From Megalonaias nervosa (lineage: Eukaryota > Mollusca > Bivalvia > Unionida > Unionidae): 64,000 bases of DNA. Positions 33,474 through 45,327 of this stretch are shown here, one piece after another (the stretch's first letter is position 1; each line of letters begins with the position of its first letter). Under the pieces are notes generated by a model. The model saw only the letters and a program-made list of their open reading frames with translations. It ran no database searches and was not told where the DNA came from. A program made the translations under genes and the position numbers. Location of the stretch: contig JAECUM010004381.1 in the NCBI GenBank assembly GCA_016617855.1, positions 1-64,000 of the forward strand, read 5' to 3'.

Positions 33474-33599
33474 TGTTTTGTTCCAAAGTAGGCAGAAAGA
33501 ATGAGTTTGATACGGCATAAGAATGTTGAGGCCGTTAGGCCAAGATGTATGTTCCTATGCCATATCAATGAGTTCTTTCTCCCAACTTGGAACAAAACA
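33474..33599. repeat. Foldback sequence, ~48-bp arms
   Basis: TGTTTTGTTCCAAAGTAGGC onwards (33474-33523) pairs with 33552-33599, which in reverse complement starts TGTTTTGTTCCAAGTTGGGA. Identity is about 80% with two indels. The loop holds AGGCCGTTAGGCC. It could be a foldback transposon, two facing MITE ends, or a transcript hairpin. Confidence 0.75.
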
Positions 33600-35597
33600 C
33601 TTATTGGTTTTGTATTTATTACATATACCCATTTTATTCACTCATTTTTTAAAAATTTGTTTACTGTTTTCTTTAAAAAAATGAAATCGGTATTTGGCTT
33701 TTTTCATGAAAGATATTGTACAACCCTCATGTATGTAAGCTAGTATATATATATATACTTTGCAGTTGCATCATTGGTCTGTCAGAATTCCAGATATGGA
33801 TTTAGTTTTTAGCTTTGAATTTTTAACAAATGTTGCATGGGATATATGAATGGATTTAACCTGCAATTACTTGCAACTGGATTTTTTTTCCTTGCTTCTT
33901 TCAATTGGAACATAGGTTTTGGACCAGTAAATGACCCATTTCCTTCACTCTACTTACTGAATAGACACTACTTCCAAGCAAATTTCAGGGCATATTTCAC
34001 AGACTAGCAGTAATTAAATACATTTAATTTTATACAGAAAGCTCATTAATTAACATTACATTCAAACTATATTTTATGTTTTCATTTAATACAAGAAATT
34101 ATTTATGTATTGAACTCAAAGTGGAAATTTAAGCATACAGTTTTAAGAAATCAAAGATTCTGTCTCTTTCAAACATATTAATGTTCATTTGGATATATTT
34201 TAAGAAGAAGATTCTAAAGACTGTTGAAATATTTTTCCTTTTTCTCCTCTTTATTTTCTACTTGAACAGTCACAAGCATTTAAAATATTAACATACAGTT
34301 CCCACCATGTGCCCCTGGGCTGAAAAAAATATCAAGAACATTGTAACAGGGTGCAATTCATCTAAATTTGCATCACAGTCAGAACAGCTGCTGCTCTCTT
34401 TGATACATCTACCCTTATGTTGCAAATGTTTGTCAGTTTTACCATCAGACTTGCTAAACAATCTGTTCCATGGTAAGTTAGTTTTAAAAATAACTCATTT
34501 TGGTCAACTTCAAATTTAAATTTAGAGTCATATTGTGAATGAATGCACATTGAAACAAATTTCCCAGTTGGTCTTGGATTGATATTGTTTTTCTGTTGTT
34601 CCAACTCAGTTCTGCTTTTCTGCTCATGATGGAGTAGATTTATTTCATAAATTCAGTACAGTGAACATGTGATTGGAGCAGTTGAATCAACTGTACCTGT
34701 GTTTCTGTTCTGTTATTGAATATTTGGAATCATAATGTGGGGAAAAGATGAATTTGTTTAATTGAAATTATGAAAAAGATGCTATGGAATATCACATTCA
34801 TTTAATTTTGAGTGCTATAAGGAGAATGTGATTTTGGTTGGAAATTTAGTTGAAATTACAGTACAATTTTGTGGTGTGTAACAAAATTTGGAACCCGTGA
34901 CAAATTTGGTCATGTCATTTGGATTGGCAGAACTAAGAAAGTAAATTTTGTGGACATTCTACCAGTCTTTGTGCATTCATGATTTTGGTATGAGTTATTG
35001 CCATTGTTCTTGCATACAAAAACAAGCTTTGTTAATTTGCACTATTTTGGCAGGGCATCTATATTGTATGGATACATTTCTAGTTTAACCCTTGCTTGCC
35101 ACCTGATTCGCAGGTAAGAATTAGATTGTCATGATACTTTTGTCGTCATTATAAATGTACCAGTAGTGTACACCTTTTCAGACTGGAAGTGTAACATAAC
35201 ATAAAGTGCTGCAAATGTGTAATATGATTTTTGTAGCATGATTTCTTTTATATTAGCTTTCTTTGCCTTGTCATGTCTTCTCCTTCAAATCTGTTTTCTC
35301 TCTATTTTTGGTACTTACTTTTAGTGGGGTCATATTTGTATCGGATGACAGGTTGAACTTTTTCATTTGAAATTCAGTGGTGAGAAATTCAAGACATTTT
35401 AACATGTCTGGTTGATAATGGAATATGATTAGGAGAGGATCATATTATTAGGATTACTCAAGGAACACTTGATCTGTGTTAGAATTACTGTTTGTCAGCT
35501 TACTAAAGTGTGCGATAAAAGCATTACGATTCCATTTTGTTTGACAAAAACAAATATGAAGATTATCAGATCTGTTTGCCAGAGACAGTTTATGCTC

Positions 35598-35599
<2 letters not shown>
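33600..35599. other. Anonymous stretch
   Basis: A short TA tract lies at 33738-33757. Several unremarkable frames occur on both strands. Nothing is supported as a gene. Confidence 0.35.

Positions 35600-35648
<49 letters not shown>
35600..35648. repeat. (TAA)n microsatellite
   Basis: About 16 TAA units. Confidence 0.95.
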
Positions 35649-35649
<1 letters not shown>

Positions 35650-35679
35650 TTCAAGAAACAACTGTTTTATTAAGATCAG

Positions 35680-36095
35680 CAAGGGATTCTTGCCTCCATT
35701 TATGACTTGTACAGAGTGTCAGATTAGCACTCCATGGGTCACAATTTCGATACCAGATGAGGTCAGTTAGTGTTAGTGGTCCATGGTGGCCGAGTGATCT
35801 CAGGTACTTCTCTTTACAGATCACTGACATCTCACCTCTGTCCGCTTGAGTTTGAGTCTTTGGTTTGGCCAATGTGGGTATATGAGAAAGCTTGCCAGTA
35901 TTTTGCTGTGGGTCAGTGGTTCTTCCTGGGGTTTTCCCAGGTTTTTCCTACATCAGATATTCTGGCCACCATGTATAGCCTATGATGTGTTGAATAATGG
36001 TGTTAAAGCCATGACAACAACAACAATAAGTTCAGGTTGCCAGCCTTAGTGTATCTTTGGGAAGGGTACTTGGCTCCAGTTTCTTTGGCATGACA
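35680..36095 (+). mobile_element. tRNA-derived SINE split by a family 1 SINE
   Basis: Left part: AGAGTGTCAGATTAGCACTC, CATGGGTCACAATTTCGATA and AGATGAGGTCAG look like the anticodon arm and B box of a tRNA (anticodon AGC, Ala-like). Right part, after the inserted SINE: TTGCCAGCCTTAGTGTATCT and TTTGGGAAGGGTACTTGG, matching the body seen at 6340. The split interpretation is inference. Confidence 0.5.
35776..36028 (+). mobile_element. Family 1 SINE, moderately diverged
   Basis: The head GGTGGCCGAGTGATCTCAGG is followed by TCACCTCTGTCCGCTTGAGT, TTGGTTTGGCCAATGTGGGT, AAGCTTGCCAGTATTTTGCT and a short ACAACAACAA tail. There is no clean target duplication. It lies inside another SINE-like sequence. 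Confidence 0.85.

Positions 36096-36096
<1 letters not shown>

Positions 36097-36168
<72 letters not shown>
36097..36168. repeat. (TA)n microsatellite, ~72 bp
   Basis: An uninterrupted alternating TA tract. Confidence 0.95.
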
Positions 36169-36171
<3 letters not shown>

Positions 36172-38080
36172 AGAATGTGTTAAAAGTGATATTAACACTG
36201 ATAAAAACATAAAAATGTTTAGAACAAAGCTCAGAAGCTCATAACTACTAAATAATAGATTGACATGACACATCAAGAGAATCTAAATTGTCCTGCTTTT
36301 TTAAAATAAGTGTTTGCAGTGCAGTGATACAAAATGATAGTGTCAATGAAAAGTTCATGAAACCTTGGAAAATCATTAGCAATGTGACCTGCCATAAATC
36401 AGACCAAGAGGCCTTCTGTTTTAGAATTTCATTGTGAGTTCAGTAATTATGTCATAATGAAAAATTCATCCACCAACATACTTTTATCGATGTACCTGAT
36501 AAAAGGATCTATGACCAGGCTCTACAAATTTCATGATATTTTAAATAATCATTCAGATATTATACTGTATGGCAGTTGGTGAGAATCTTGACATACTTTT
36601 CTATGTAGTAGACCTATCATGGAGATCAATATTTGGCTAAATATAGTACAATACACACAACCATGTCAATTTTTAAGTGATTTTGGATTGCGTGGACACT
36701 GAGTTGTGTAAAGATGTCAATTTTTCAAAAGTTAAATATTCCAGCATTTCATGAGTGATCATCCTTAAAAGATAGTTACCAAGAAGCAAATTTGTCATGG
36801 TGAATATTTTATGGTTAGACCTTTACAGTGTGCCTAGATTTAGTCATTTTGAACATGAGATCAATATTAAGCATTAAGCCAAGGTTTTAGGAATGCATGA
36901 TGATAGGGATGTCATTTTTATGATAGGCCAAGGTAGCTGTAGTTAACTTTTTACAAAACTGAAATGTCGTCTATACCTGCATCAAGGATCAGAATCTGAG
37001 AACACATTTTTCAAATGAATTGTACATTTTTTAGTTTTAGTTAGGTAGCTCATATGGGTTAATAAAGTCAGTACTCATCTTCCTCATCTGATTATACAGT
37101 GTAACCTGTCCTTAATGAGCTATCTGTTGGAGTGCTTTAACGGGTGTGTGCAGTTAATAATGTACTGATTTATATATAAATGGGATTTGTGGAATACACA
37201 TGTGGTCTTTATATGCAAGTGTTAGCTATGGCATGTTTGACTGTATTTTCTGGACTTTGGTTCTGACCTAATAATGAGTTAATGGCTCGCTGACTTTAAA
37301 GGGTCTTCACTATAACCAAGAACCTTTGGTACCATATTCTGTTTATCAAGGTTAATTGTTTTAATCCTGTCATTGTGCTTATTTCTAAGTTTTTGTCAAA
37401 GATTTGATCAGTGGTGCTGATATAAGCTAACAAAGATGAACAATAAAAAAAATAAATATCTTTTGTGACCACAGACTTTGTCTTTATATTGTCAAGTTCA
37501 GCAACATTGGAGAGATAAATTGGCAACAAAAGATTTTGTTCCAAACGACTTCTTGTTTCCAGTCATAATGGATCTTCCTGAATGTCTTAAGAGGGGACTA
37601 CTGGAGGCAGCTTTTTAGACCTGTGTTATTTGATGAGGTTCACACTGAGAAAGTTTTGTTTGTATGCCTTTTTTAGGGTGCCTAAACTTACCTGACACTA
37701 TATTAAACCCCAAATGAAGTAGAGTGCATCTATAGTGCACTACCCCTAGCATTTTACTTTTCTTTTGGATGGATGGATGGATGGGTGGAAGGATTTAACA
37801 GTAACCAGTGACAAAATTAAATAAAATTTTTTTGCTATTATTAATAGTTACAATGTACAGATAATAAATTGCAATCCTTAGGAGGTGGCCAAATTTCATT
37901 GTCTTGATTGCTTTAGTGAAAATTTATGATCATTAACTGTGACTAATGCGGACAACAAGCTTTGTAGTTGAAGGCTTAGTACATGGGGTTTGAATGGTTA
38001 TAAGAGTTGTAACATTTGGCTATGACCAAAAAAGCTAATATGGATACATTCAGGATACTTTGTCATGGTGTGTCTGTGAG

Positions 38081-38082
<2 letters not shown>
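36169..38082. other. Anonymous stretch
   Basis: ATACAGTGTAACCTGTCCTT at 37096 resembles DNA-transposon ends of the type seen at 62 kb, but no partner is identified. A (GGAT)n run lies at 37769-37790. There is no gene. Confidence 0.35.

Positions 38083-38144
<62 letters not shown>
38083..38144. repeat. (TA)n microsatellite
   Basis: An uninterrupted alternating TA tract of about 62 bp. A shorter tract lies at 38758-38784. Confidence 0.95.
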
Positions 38145-38146
<2 letters not shown>

Positions 38147-38700
38147 CCAGCCTCAAGGTCAAGGTCACAGCAAGGGAAATTTAACCCTGACCTGTATCCT
38201 GGACTGGAAGATAACGTTTTGAATCACTTTCAGTACTTTGATGACACTTTAACCAATTACATATCATGACTAGACAATGTGGCACATACCATAGCAATGC
38301 CACCTGTCCCAGGTTTAACGGTGGGTCAGTTGAAAACATAAGTCAGTGGTCTCTATCCATGACTTTTGAACCAATAAAGATATTTTAATTAAACTTTAGT
38401 CTATTATATATATTTACTTAACAGTTTCTTTCATATTCCTGGTCATACCCCTGCCTCAAGGTCAAGGTCACAGCAAGGGATAAAGCAAGTTGGTGGCCTC
38501 CTTCCTTATACATTCTGTCACTTTTTAACAACCATGAGGTTAACTTTGAGAAACTTTACACAGGTACACACCTTATCATAAAGTTGTCAGTCCCTGGTTC
38601 AAAGATCAATGTTTTACACAGGTACACACTTTATCATAAAGTTGTCAAGTCCCAGGTTCAAAGATCAATGTCATTAGTAGGGAAAATATCACAAGGTGGT
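38145..38700. repeat. Dispersed repeat with internal duplications
   Basis: GCCTCAAGGTCAAGGTCACAG occurs at about 38150 and 38454 in two related units. TACACAGGTACACAC(C/T)TTATCATAAAGTTGTCA is duplicated about 52 bp apart (38558, 38613). The CAAGGTCAAGGTCAC phrase recurs at 38820. It is non-coding. Confidence 0.7.
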
Positions 38701-38784
38701 ATATCCTGTGTTGTTTGCAGTACTCTTGTTTAAGAGTTTTGCCTTTTTATGTGTGTATGTATATATATATATATATATATATAT

Positions 38785-40837
38785 GAGACTTCATGTGTGT
38801 GCTTGCCATCTGGACCTTGAAGTCAAGGTCACATTTACAATTTGTGTTTAGGTTTTGGTTTACAGGGTTTGCATGATCTTTAAAAGTGTCCAGAATTCAG
38901 TGTTTACCTTGAAAGTGCTTGAATCTGAGGTTGACTCAAAAAAGGCCTGGAAAATACTTCAGTTACAAACAGATCAATTTCATTGAAATTGTAATAATTT
39001 CCTGACATAATTAACTGGACAGATAAAAATCTATTATATGTGTTAGAAACCTTATATTTATGGAATTTTATTTGACTGTTGGGTCACTTACATGTTCGGT
39101 ATGACTTTTGGTTGGGTACTTTATGCACTCATTAATACTTTCCCTTGTCTGGGATTGTAGCCACCTGATGATATAAATGAATGGATGCTGTATTGACTGC
39201 ACATTTAATACTGATAGAATAGAGTAAAATTTATTAAGAAATACCATAAGACTAGTAGCAAGTACAAAATAGGAGGGATCTGGTGATTGCTGAAAATGTC
39301 AATGCATTTACTATTATCAAGTCACCACTTGATATCATTATAATTAGGGACTTGGAGAGCTAAAATAACCTCAGCTAGATCAATGAGTAAAAGAACTTTG
39401 AAGTATCATGGCAAGAGTGGAATGCATAAAAAGAATGAACTATCAGCAATAAAACAAATTTAGAGTATTGTTTGCGTTAAAGCCCATGTAAAAAGTCATA
39501 CATGCCAAATCACCTGAATAATAATGAATCTTGAAAGATACTAGTCATAAACATCATTGGGAGCCTTTAAAACTAGATAATATTGCCATTTCATCACATT
39601 ATGAGCCACAGATTTTTTCCCTCAAACTGAGAAATGTCATTTTTCACATGCATATGAATTAATCTGATGTTGTTTTGTGACATCCGTGGGTCGTCCGATT
39701 TCAGACAAAAGCTGGAACACAAGATTTGGTAACGTCACTATTGTAAATAGAAGAAGCCATGCTATATCGAACAGGGTAGATGATCCTTATGTGATACTAT
39801 GCTAGATTATGTTGTTTCAAATATAAATAAATTGTATATGAATGAAAGAAAAAGGTCAAGAGTATATGTACAAATTTATTTAATTTCAAACTTCTTAGAT
39901 CCACTTAAAAAATGCAGGCCTACCATTCTTCCTTTGCTCTCATTCAGTTTATCCATCATGTGAGACTGTTGTTATTAGATTAGTCAATAGCAGCATTTGT
40001 CAAATGCATGATGTCACTAATTTTGAAGCACTCCCAGTAAAGAACAGAATAACAAATTACTTCAGTGACTAAATTAAAAGGTGGCACCTCTTAATTCTAA
40101 CTGAATATTTGAATGTCGTTTAAACCTAACTTACTGATTATTTCAAAGAATGGTTAATGTCAGTTTTGTTGTTAAAAATAAATAATTTCCTTCCTTTCAA
40201 ACTTTAGTTAGATTGGAAGAATGGTGAAATTTATGAAAAACATAAGCATTGGGGCTTTAACATTATGAACTTGAGAAGTTGTTAGGAACTGGGGCAAACA
40301 AGACTACTAACTCCCAAACTGATGCAGATATCCCCATGCTCCCCTTAAGTTGCAGTATCTTCATCTCTTGGTCTAATTTAACAAAATATATTTCAGAGTT
40401 CTTGTTTAAGAATATAATGCTTAATTCTGAAAATTTTGTGGACCCTAGTTACAATTACTAACATTCTTTCTAAGTTTATACACAGTTAATTATAGTGCTT
40501 GAAATTAAATGTTTGTCCTTGAATTTCCTGATGGAACATCTGTATGAACCTTTGTTCAAGTTGTTTCATTTCCTTATACTTCCTAAACCTCTTGATTGAT
40601 TTTCTTTATACTCTGTGACACATGCTTTTGACCCCAGGACCTTGGTATCAAGGTCACTAAAAATGTGTGTAGGTTTTAGTTTAAGTTTTTTTATTTCTTT
40701 ATAATTCTTAGACCCCTTGATTGATTTTCTACATATTTAGGATGAATCATTATGAAGGAAAGACAATTCTCTCTGTGACATTTATTGCTCACTTATCCTT
40801 TTGTCAAGGTCATACATTTTAGAGAGTGCTTGATCTT
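38785..40837. other. Anonymous stretch, about 2 kb
   Basis: The last part (40540-40830) has diverged dispersed repeat units with CCTTGATTGATTTTCT and TCAAGGTCA phrases. No gene is found. Confidence 0.35.
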
Positions 40838-40844
40838 GGGCTTG

Positions 40845-41086
40845 TTGTTGTTGTTGTTGTTTAATGTCATTTTTCAGCACAAGTTAGGCTTTACATGGCG
40901 ACCAGTATAAATGGTAGAGGAAGAACCGGGGAATACCCCGGAAAGAATCACCGACCCATGAGAAGCTACTGGCAAGCTTTCTCATGTACCCACATTGGCC
41001 TGAGACTCGAACCCACGCAGACAGAGGTGAGATGGCAGTGATCCGTAACAGTGAGCGCTTTGAACCACTTGGCCACTCGGGGCCCC
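40845..41086 (-). mobile_element. Family 1 SINE, minus strand, young
   Basis: Reading the complement: GGGGCCCCGAGTGGCCAAGT head, then CGCTCACTGTTACGGATCAC, an intact B box and core. The tail is (TTG)n on the plus strand. Flanks share GGGCTTG exactly (40838-40844 and 41087-41093), extending to 10 of 11 bases. This is a probable target duplication that overlaps the tail. Confidence 0.93.
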
Positions 41087-41211
41087 GGGCTTGATGTAGA
41101 GACCCTGGCCTTCTTGTATAAAAACTTTACCTATTTTGTTTAAGATTTTTTACTTTATATATGTTTTACTCTGCAGTGTCAAGCCAAGATTGTACTGATG
41201 CGATACATACA

Positions 41212-44200
41212 TAGTTAGTTAGTTTGTCCATCAAGTCGATGAGGACCACTTTAGTCATCCAGTGTTTTATTGGGAACAAATGGTCTGTGTGTGCATAGGT
41301 GGCTGATGAGGCCAATGTGTGCCCAGAATGTTCTGTGGCATTGTGGACATGGGATGGTAGCAATGCTGAATGTGGGATTACTGGCTTGGGATTTCCTGGC
41401 CTGCCTCCGTTGTTCTGCCACGGCTGTCCTGTTGGCCTCGCAAGCTGCAGCACCTTTAGTGATGGAAGAGCATCACACGACCCTGTCCTGGGCAGTCTGC
41501 TCCCACATGTCATAGCTAATGCCAAAGTTCTTCAGTGGTGTCTTCAGGGTGTCCTTATAACATTTTCTCAGGCCTCCTTTGTTGCGTTTTCCTTGTTCAA
41601 GCTCACCATAAGAGTTTTTGTTTTGGAAACCGGTGGTCTGGCATGCGAGCTACGTGGCCTGCCCATCGCAACTGTGACTGCATCAAGATGGTGTAGATAC
41701 AGGGAAGGCTTGCTTGGGCAAGGATCTCAGTATCTGGGATCCTGTCTTGCCACTTGATGTTGAGGAGTCTTCTGAGGCAGGCAGTGTGGAAGTGGTTCAA
41801 CTTCTTTGCATGGTCACAGCTGGTACACTGTCCAGGTTTTGCAGGCGTATAATAACACAGGGAGTACTATCGCTCTGTACACCTTCAACTTTGTCTGAAG
41901 ACTAATGCCTCTTCTGTTCCAGACCTTGGCGTGTAGTCTGCCAAATGCTGCCCTGGCCTTTGCAATCCTTGCATTAACTTCATCATCTATTATGACATTT
42001 TGGGACAGAGTGTTGCCAAGATAGGTGAACCTGTTCACTGCGCTCAGTCAGTTTGTAGCCGTTGACTGTGATTTTTGGCTCAGTGTACAGTTTTCCTGGG
42101 ACTGGCTGATACATTATTTCAGTCTTTGTTGTGTTGATTGTAAGGCTGAAATTTGTGCAAGCAGCAGAGAACTTGCTGAAGCTGCTTTGCATATCAGCTT
42201 CAGAGCCAGCGTTGAGGGCGCAGTCATCAGCAAATAGAAAGTCTCTGATGATGTCTGTTGTGACCTTAGTTTTTGCTTGGAGCCTCCTGAGGTTGAACAG
42301 TTTGCCATCAATTCAGTATCAGATGCTGATTCCCACGTCACCATCTCTGAAGGCATCAGTGAGCATGGCTGAGAACATGAGACTGAAAAGTGTTGGTGCC
42401 AGTACATAGCCGTGCTTCACTCTGTTTGAGACAGGAAAGGGATCTGATGTCTCACCATTGTTCTGGAATTCAGCTTCCATACCATCGCGGAATTGCTGCA
42501 CCATGGTGATAAATTTCCTTGGGCATCCATACTTGGCCATGATCTTCCACAGGCCTTCTCTGCTAACAGTGTCGAAGGCCTTGGTCAGGTTGACATAGGT
42601 AGAGAAAAGGTCAGTATTCTGCTCTTCGCTTTTCTCTAACTGCCTAGCAGTGAACACCATGTTGATGGTTCCACACTCCTTTTGGAATCCACAGTGGCTC
42701 TCTGGTAGGAGTCCATGGTCAAGGTGTGATGTGAGACGGTTGAGGAGAATCCTGGCGAGTATCTTGTTGTGATGGAGAGCAAAGAGATACCTTGGTAGTT
42801 GTCACAAGCCTGTAGTTTTCCTTTGTGTGTAATAGTAGCATCCTTGAATTCCTGTGGGATCGTCTCTTTTTGTCACATGAGATGAAACAACTGATGGAGC
42901 TTTTCAGTCAGAGCTGCACCGCCTTCCTTGTATATCTCTGCTTGGATTGAGTCTGAGCCAGGAGCCTTGCCACTAGAGAGCAGACGTATTGCTTTCTGGG
43001 TCTCTAACATGGTTGGTGGGTCATCCAGTGATTCATCGACTGGCACTTGGGGCATCTGATCAGTAGCTTCATCATTAAAGGATGTTGGGTGGTTCAGGAC
43101 ATAGTTGAAGTGCTCAGCCCACCTTTTGAGGATCTTCTCTTTGTGATCAGTGTGTTCCCATCTGCACTGAGGAGAGGGGATGATCCTGATGATGATGGGC
43201 CATAAACTTCATTCAGCACATCATAAAACCTCTTCATATCATGCTTGACAGTGTGGCTTTGGATCTCATCAGCTTTGTTACTCAGCCAGGAGTCCTGCAT
43301 CTGCCGGAGTTTCTGTTGAACAGTCCTGTGGATGTTATTGAAGGCATCTTTTGTTGAAGTGGACTATGGATCATTTGTGTATGCTTTGTGGAGGCAATGT
43401 TTTTCATCCAACAACTGCCTGATGTTTTCGCAATTCTCATCAAACCAGTCCTTGTGCTTTTTGGGGGAAGGCCCCAAGATCTCGGTGGCGGTGTTGTAGA
43501 CCAGCTCTCTAAGGGTCGCCCAGGCTGCCTCCACATTCTGGGTGTCCATAGCGGTGGACTGAAGATGGTTTTCTAGAGTGCTGACAAAGGTCAATTTGGA
43601 GTTCGAATTCTTCAGCTTGGCGATGTTCAGCCGTTTTGGAATCTTCTTGCCTTGCGGGCATCTTTTAGGTTGGATATGGATGTTTAGCTTGGAGACTACA
43701 AGGCAGTGGTCAGTCCAACATTCTGCACCACACATGGACTTGGTCACCCATACATCCTGCCTATTCCACTTCCTGACTATCATGTAGTCATTGAGATGCC
43801 AGTGCTTAGATTGGGGATGTATCCATGTCGTCCTGTTGCGGGTAGAGAGGCAGAAGACTGTTGGTGATGAGCAGTTAATGCTCTGTGCAGGTCTGAAGCA
43901 ATAGAAGACCATTGCTGTTGCAGCGGCAGACACCATACTTTCCAATGACTCCTTCCCAGGAGATGTTGTCAGAGTTGACTCTTGCACTGAGGTCACCAAG
44001 GATGATGAGCTTGTCAGATTTGGGAACAGAGGTTATGATAGAGTGGAGTTCTTCATAAAATTTGTCCTTTGTTTCATCTGGATTCACCATGGTTGGAGTG
44101 TAGGCACTGATGATCGTGACATGCTTTCTTCCATTCGACAGTGGGAGTTTCATGGTCATAAGCCTGTCATTCACACCCTTTGGAAGTCCAGCTAGCTTGT

Positions 44201-45302
44201 TAACAAAATCTGTCTTCACTGCAGAGCCTACTCCAGCCTCATGTCACTCCTCACTTCCTCTTCCGCACCAAAGAAGGTGTAGCCAGTGCCCCTTTCACAA
44301 AGTTGGCCCTCTCCTGCAAGGTGGGTTTCACTCAAGGCCGCAGTATCGATGTTATATCTGGCTAGCTCCCAGCCAATCAGGGCAGTTCTCCTCTGAGGTC
44401 TGTTAGCATCACTTCTGTCCAAAAGTGTGTGTACGTTCCATGTGCCATGGGTGAGAGGAATGATTTTCATCTTTTTCTTTGTAGTATTTCCACTGCTGAT
44501 ATAGGGTCCCCTCCAGCCGCAGTTAGCTGGCTAGGCAAGGATGGAGCAGGCAATTTTTAGGGCACGTTTTCTAGCCCCTTCCTCATGCCATGGAGGTGAG
44601 CAGTGCGAATCCTAAAAAGGCTGCTCAGCTGCTCAGGGGGCTGCCAAAATCCACTGCTGCTCTGTGTCAGTGAATAACGACCATATGGCCTGAGCCACCT
44701 GTGTGCAGATTTGCAGCTACGGCTGCCAGTGTACCCACACCTGTCGCTTTGTTGCTCGTCTGTCACCACAGGACTTTGGGGAGAAGGATGACCAAGTGAC
44801 TTACGCATTGATTTGGTTTAAAGTGAGGAAGAGTTGCGCATCATCGACCTCACTCTCTCGTCCAAGACCATCTGGATCCAGTGGCAGAACAAGGTTAAGA
44901 CGGCTGGAGATGGAATCAGTGGATGCAGTGGATGACCAGGACTACCTTCATGCCTCGTCCTGCTCTTTGCGTTCCACAGCGCATTGCTGGGAATAGCCTT
45001 TGTGCCCGTTGAACTAGCTATTGGTTTCTTCCATGCAGTCTACCGAATCCAGTCTTCACATGCTTGGGTAGGCAAGCCCTGACTCACCAAAGGTTTAAAA
45101 CCTGTTGGCTAGCTTCACCTGATTTACCCCGCCAGTCGAGTGGTTTACCAGCGTGTGGCTGCTGTGCATGTTACAGCTTCTTGGAGCCACAGGTGAGAGC
45201 TGGGTGCATGTGGGGACCAAAGGTGGGCAAGCTACCCCTAAGGAGGCATGACTGTTCCCCCACCAGAGATGCTACCCTTCCAATACACTCCCATACACCC
45301 CA
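41212..45302 (-). pseudogene. Near full-length APE-type LINE, inactivated
   Basis: Minus strand, 5' near 45302. A 5' leader is followed by the endonuclease: TWNVHTL (~44440), ILGDLSARV (~44010) and CWTDH (~43710). A linker with QGKKIPKRLN follows. The reverse transcriptase has SSGKAPGSDSIQAEIYK (~42960), motif A YVNLTKAFDTV (~42590), a VLAPTLFS block (~42400), FADD (42223-42234), and the thumb with RWAGHVARMPD (~41640). It ends with a C2H2 finger, CPQC...H...H (41287-41349). At least six frame changes break it. Motif A has Asn for the catalytic Asp. Family resembles APE-LINEs often annotated as craniofacial-development-protein-like; I do not assign a clade. Confidence 0.92.
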
Positions 45303-45327
45303 GTACATACATACATACATACATACT
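45303..45327. repeat. (TACA)n tract at the LINE 5' end
   Basis: Six TACA/CATA units directly beside the 5' end. A short CATACATA lies at the LINE 3' end (41205-41213). Confidence 0.9.

Noticed and set aside
41299..41757. 152-codon plus-strand frame
   Set aside because: It is the antisense shadow of the LINE's C-terminal region, whose minus-strand translation shows family motifs.
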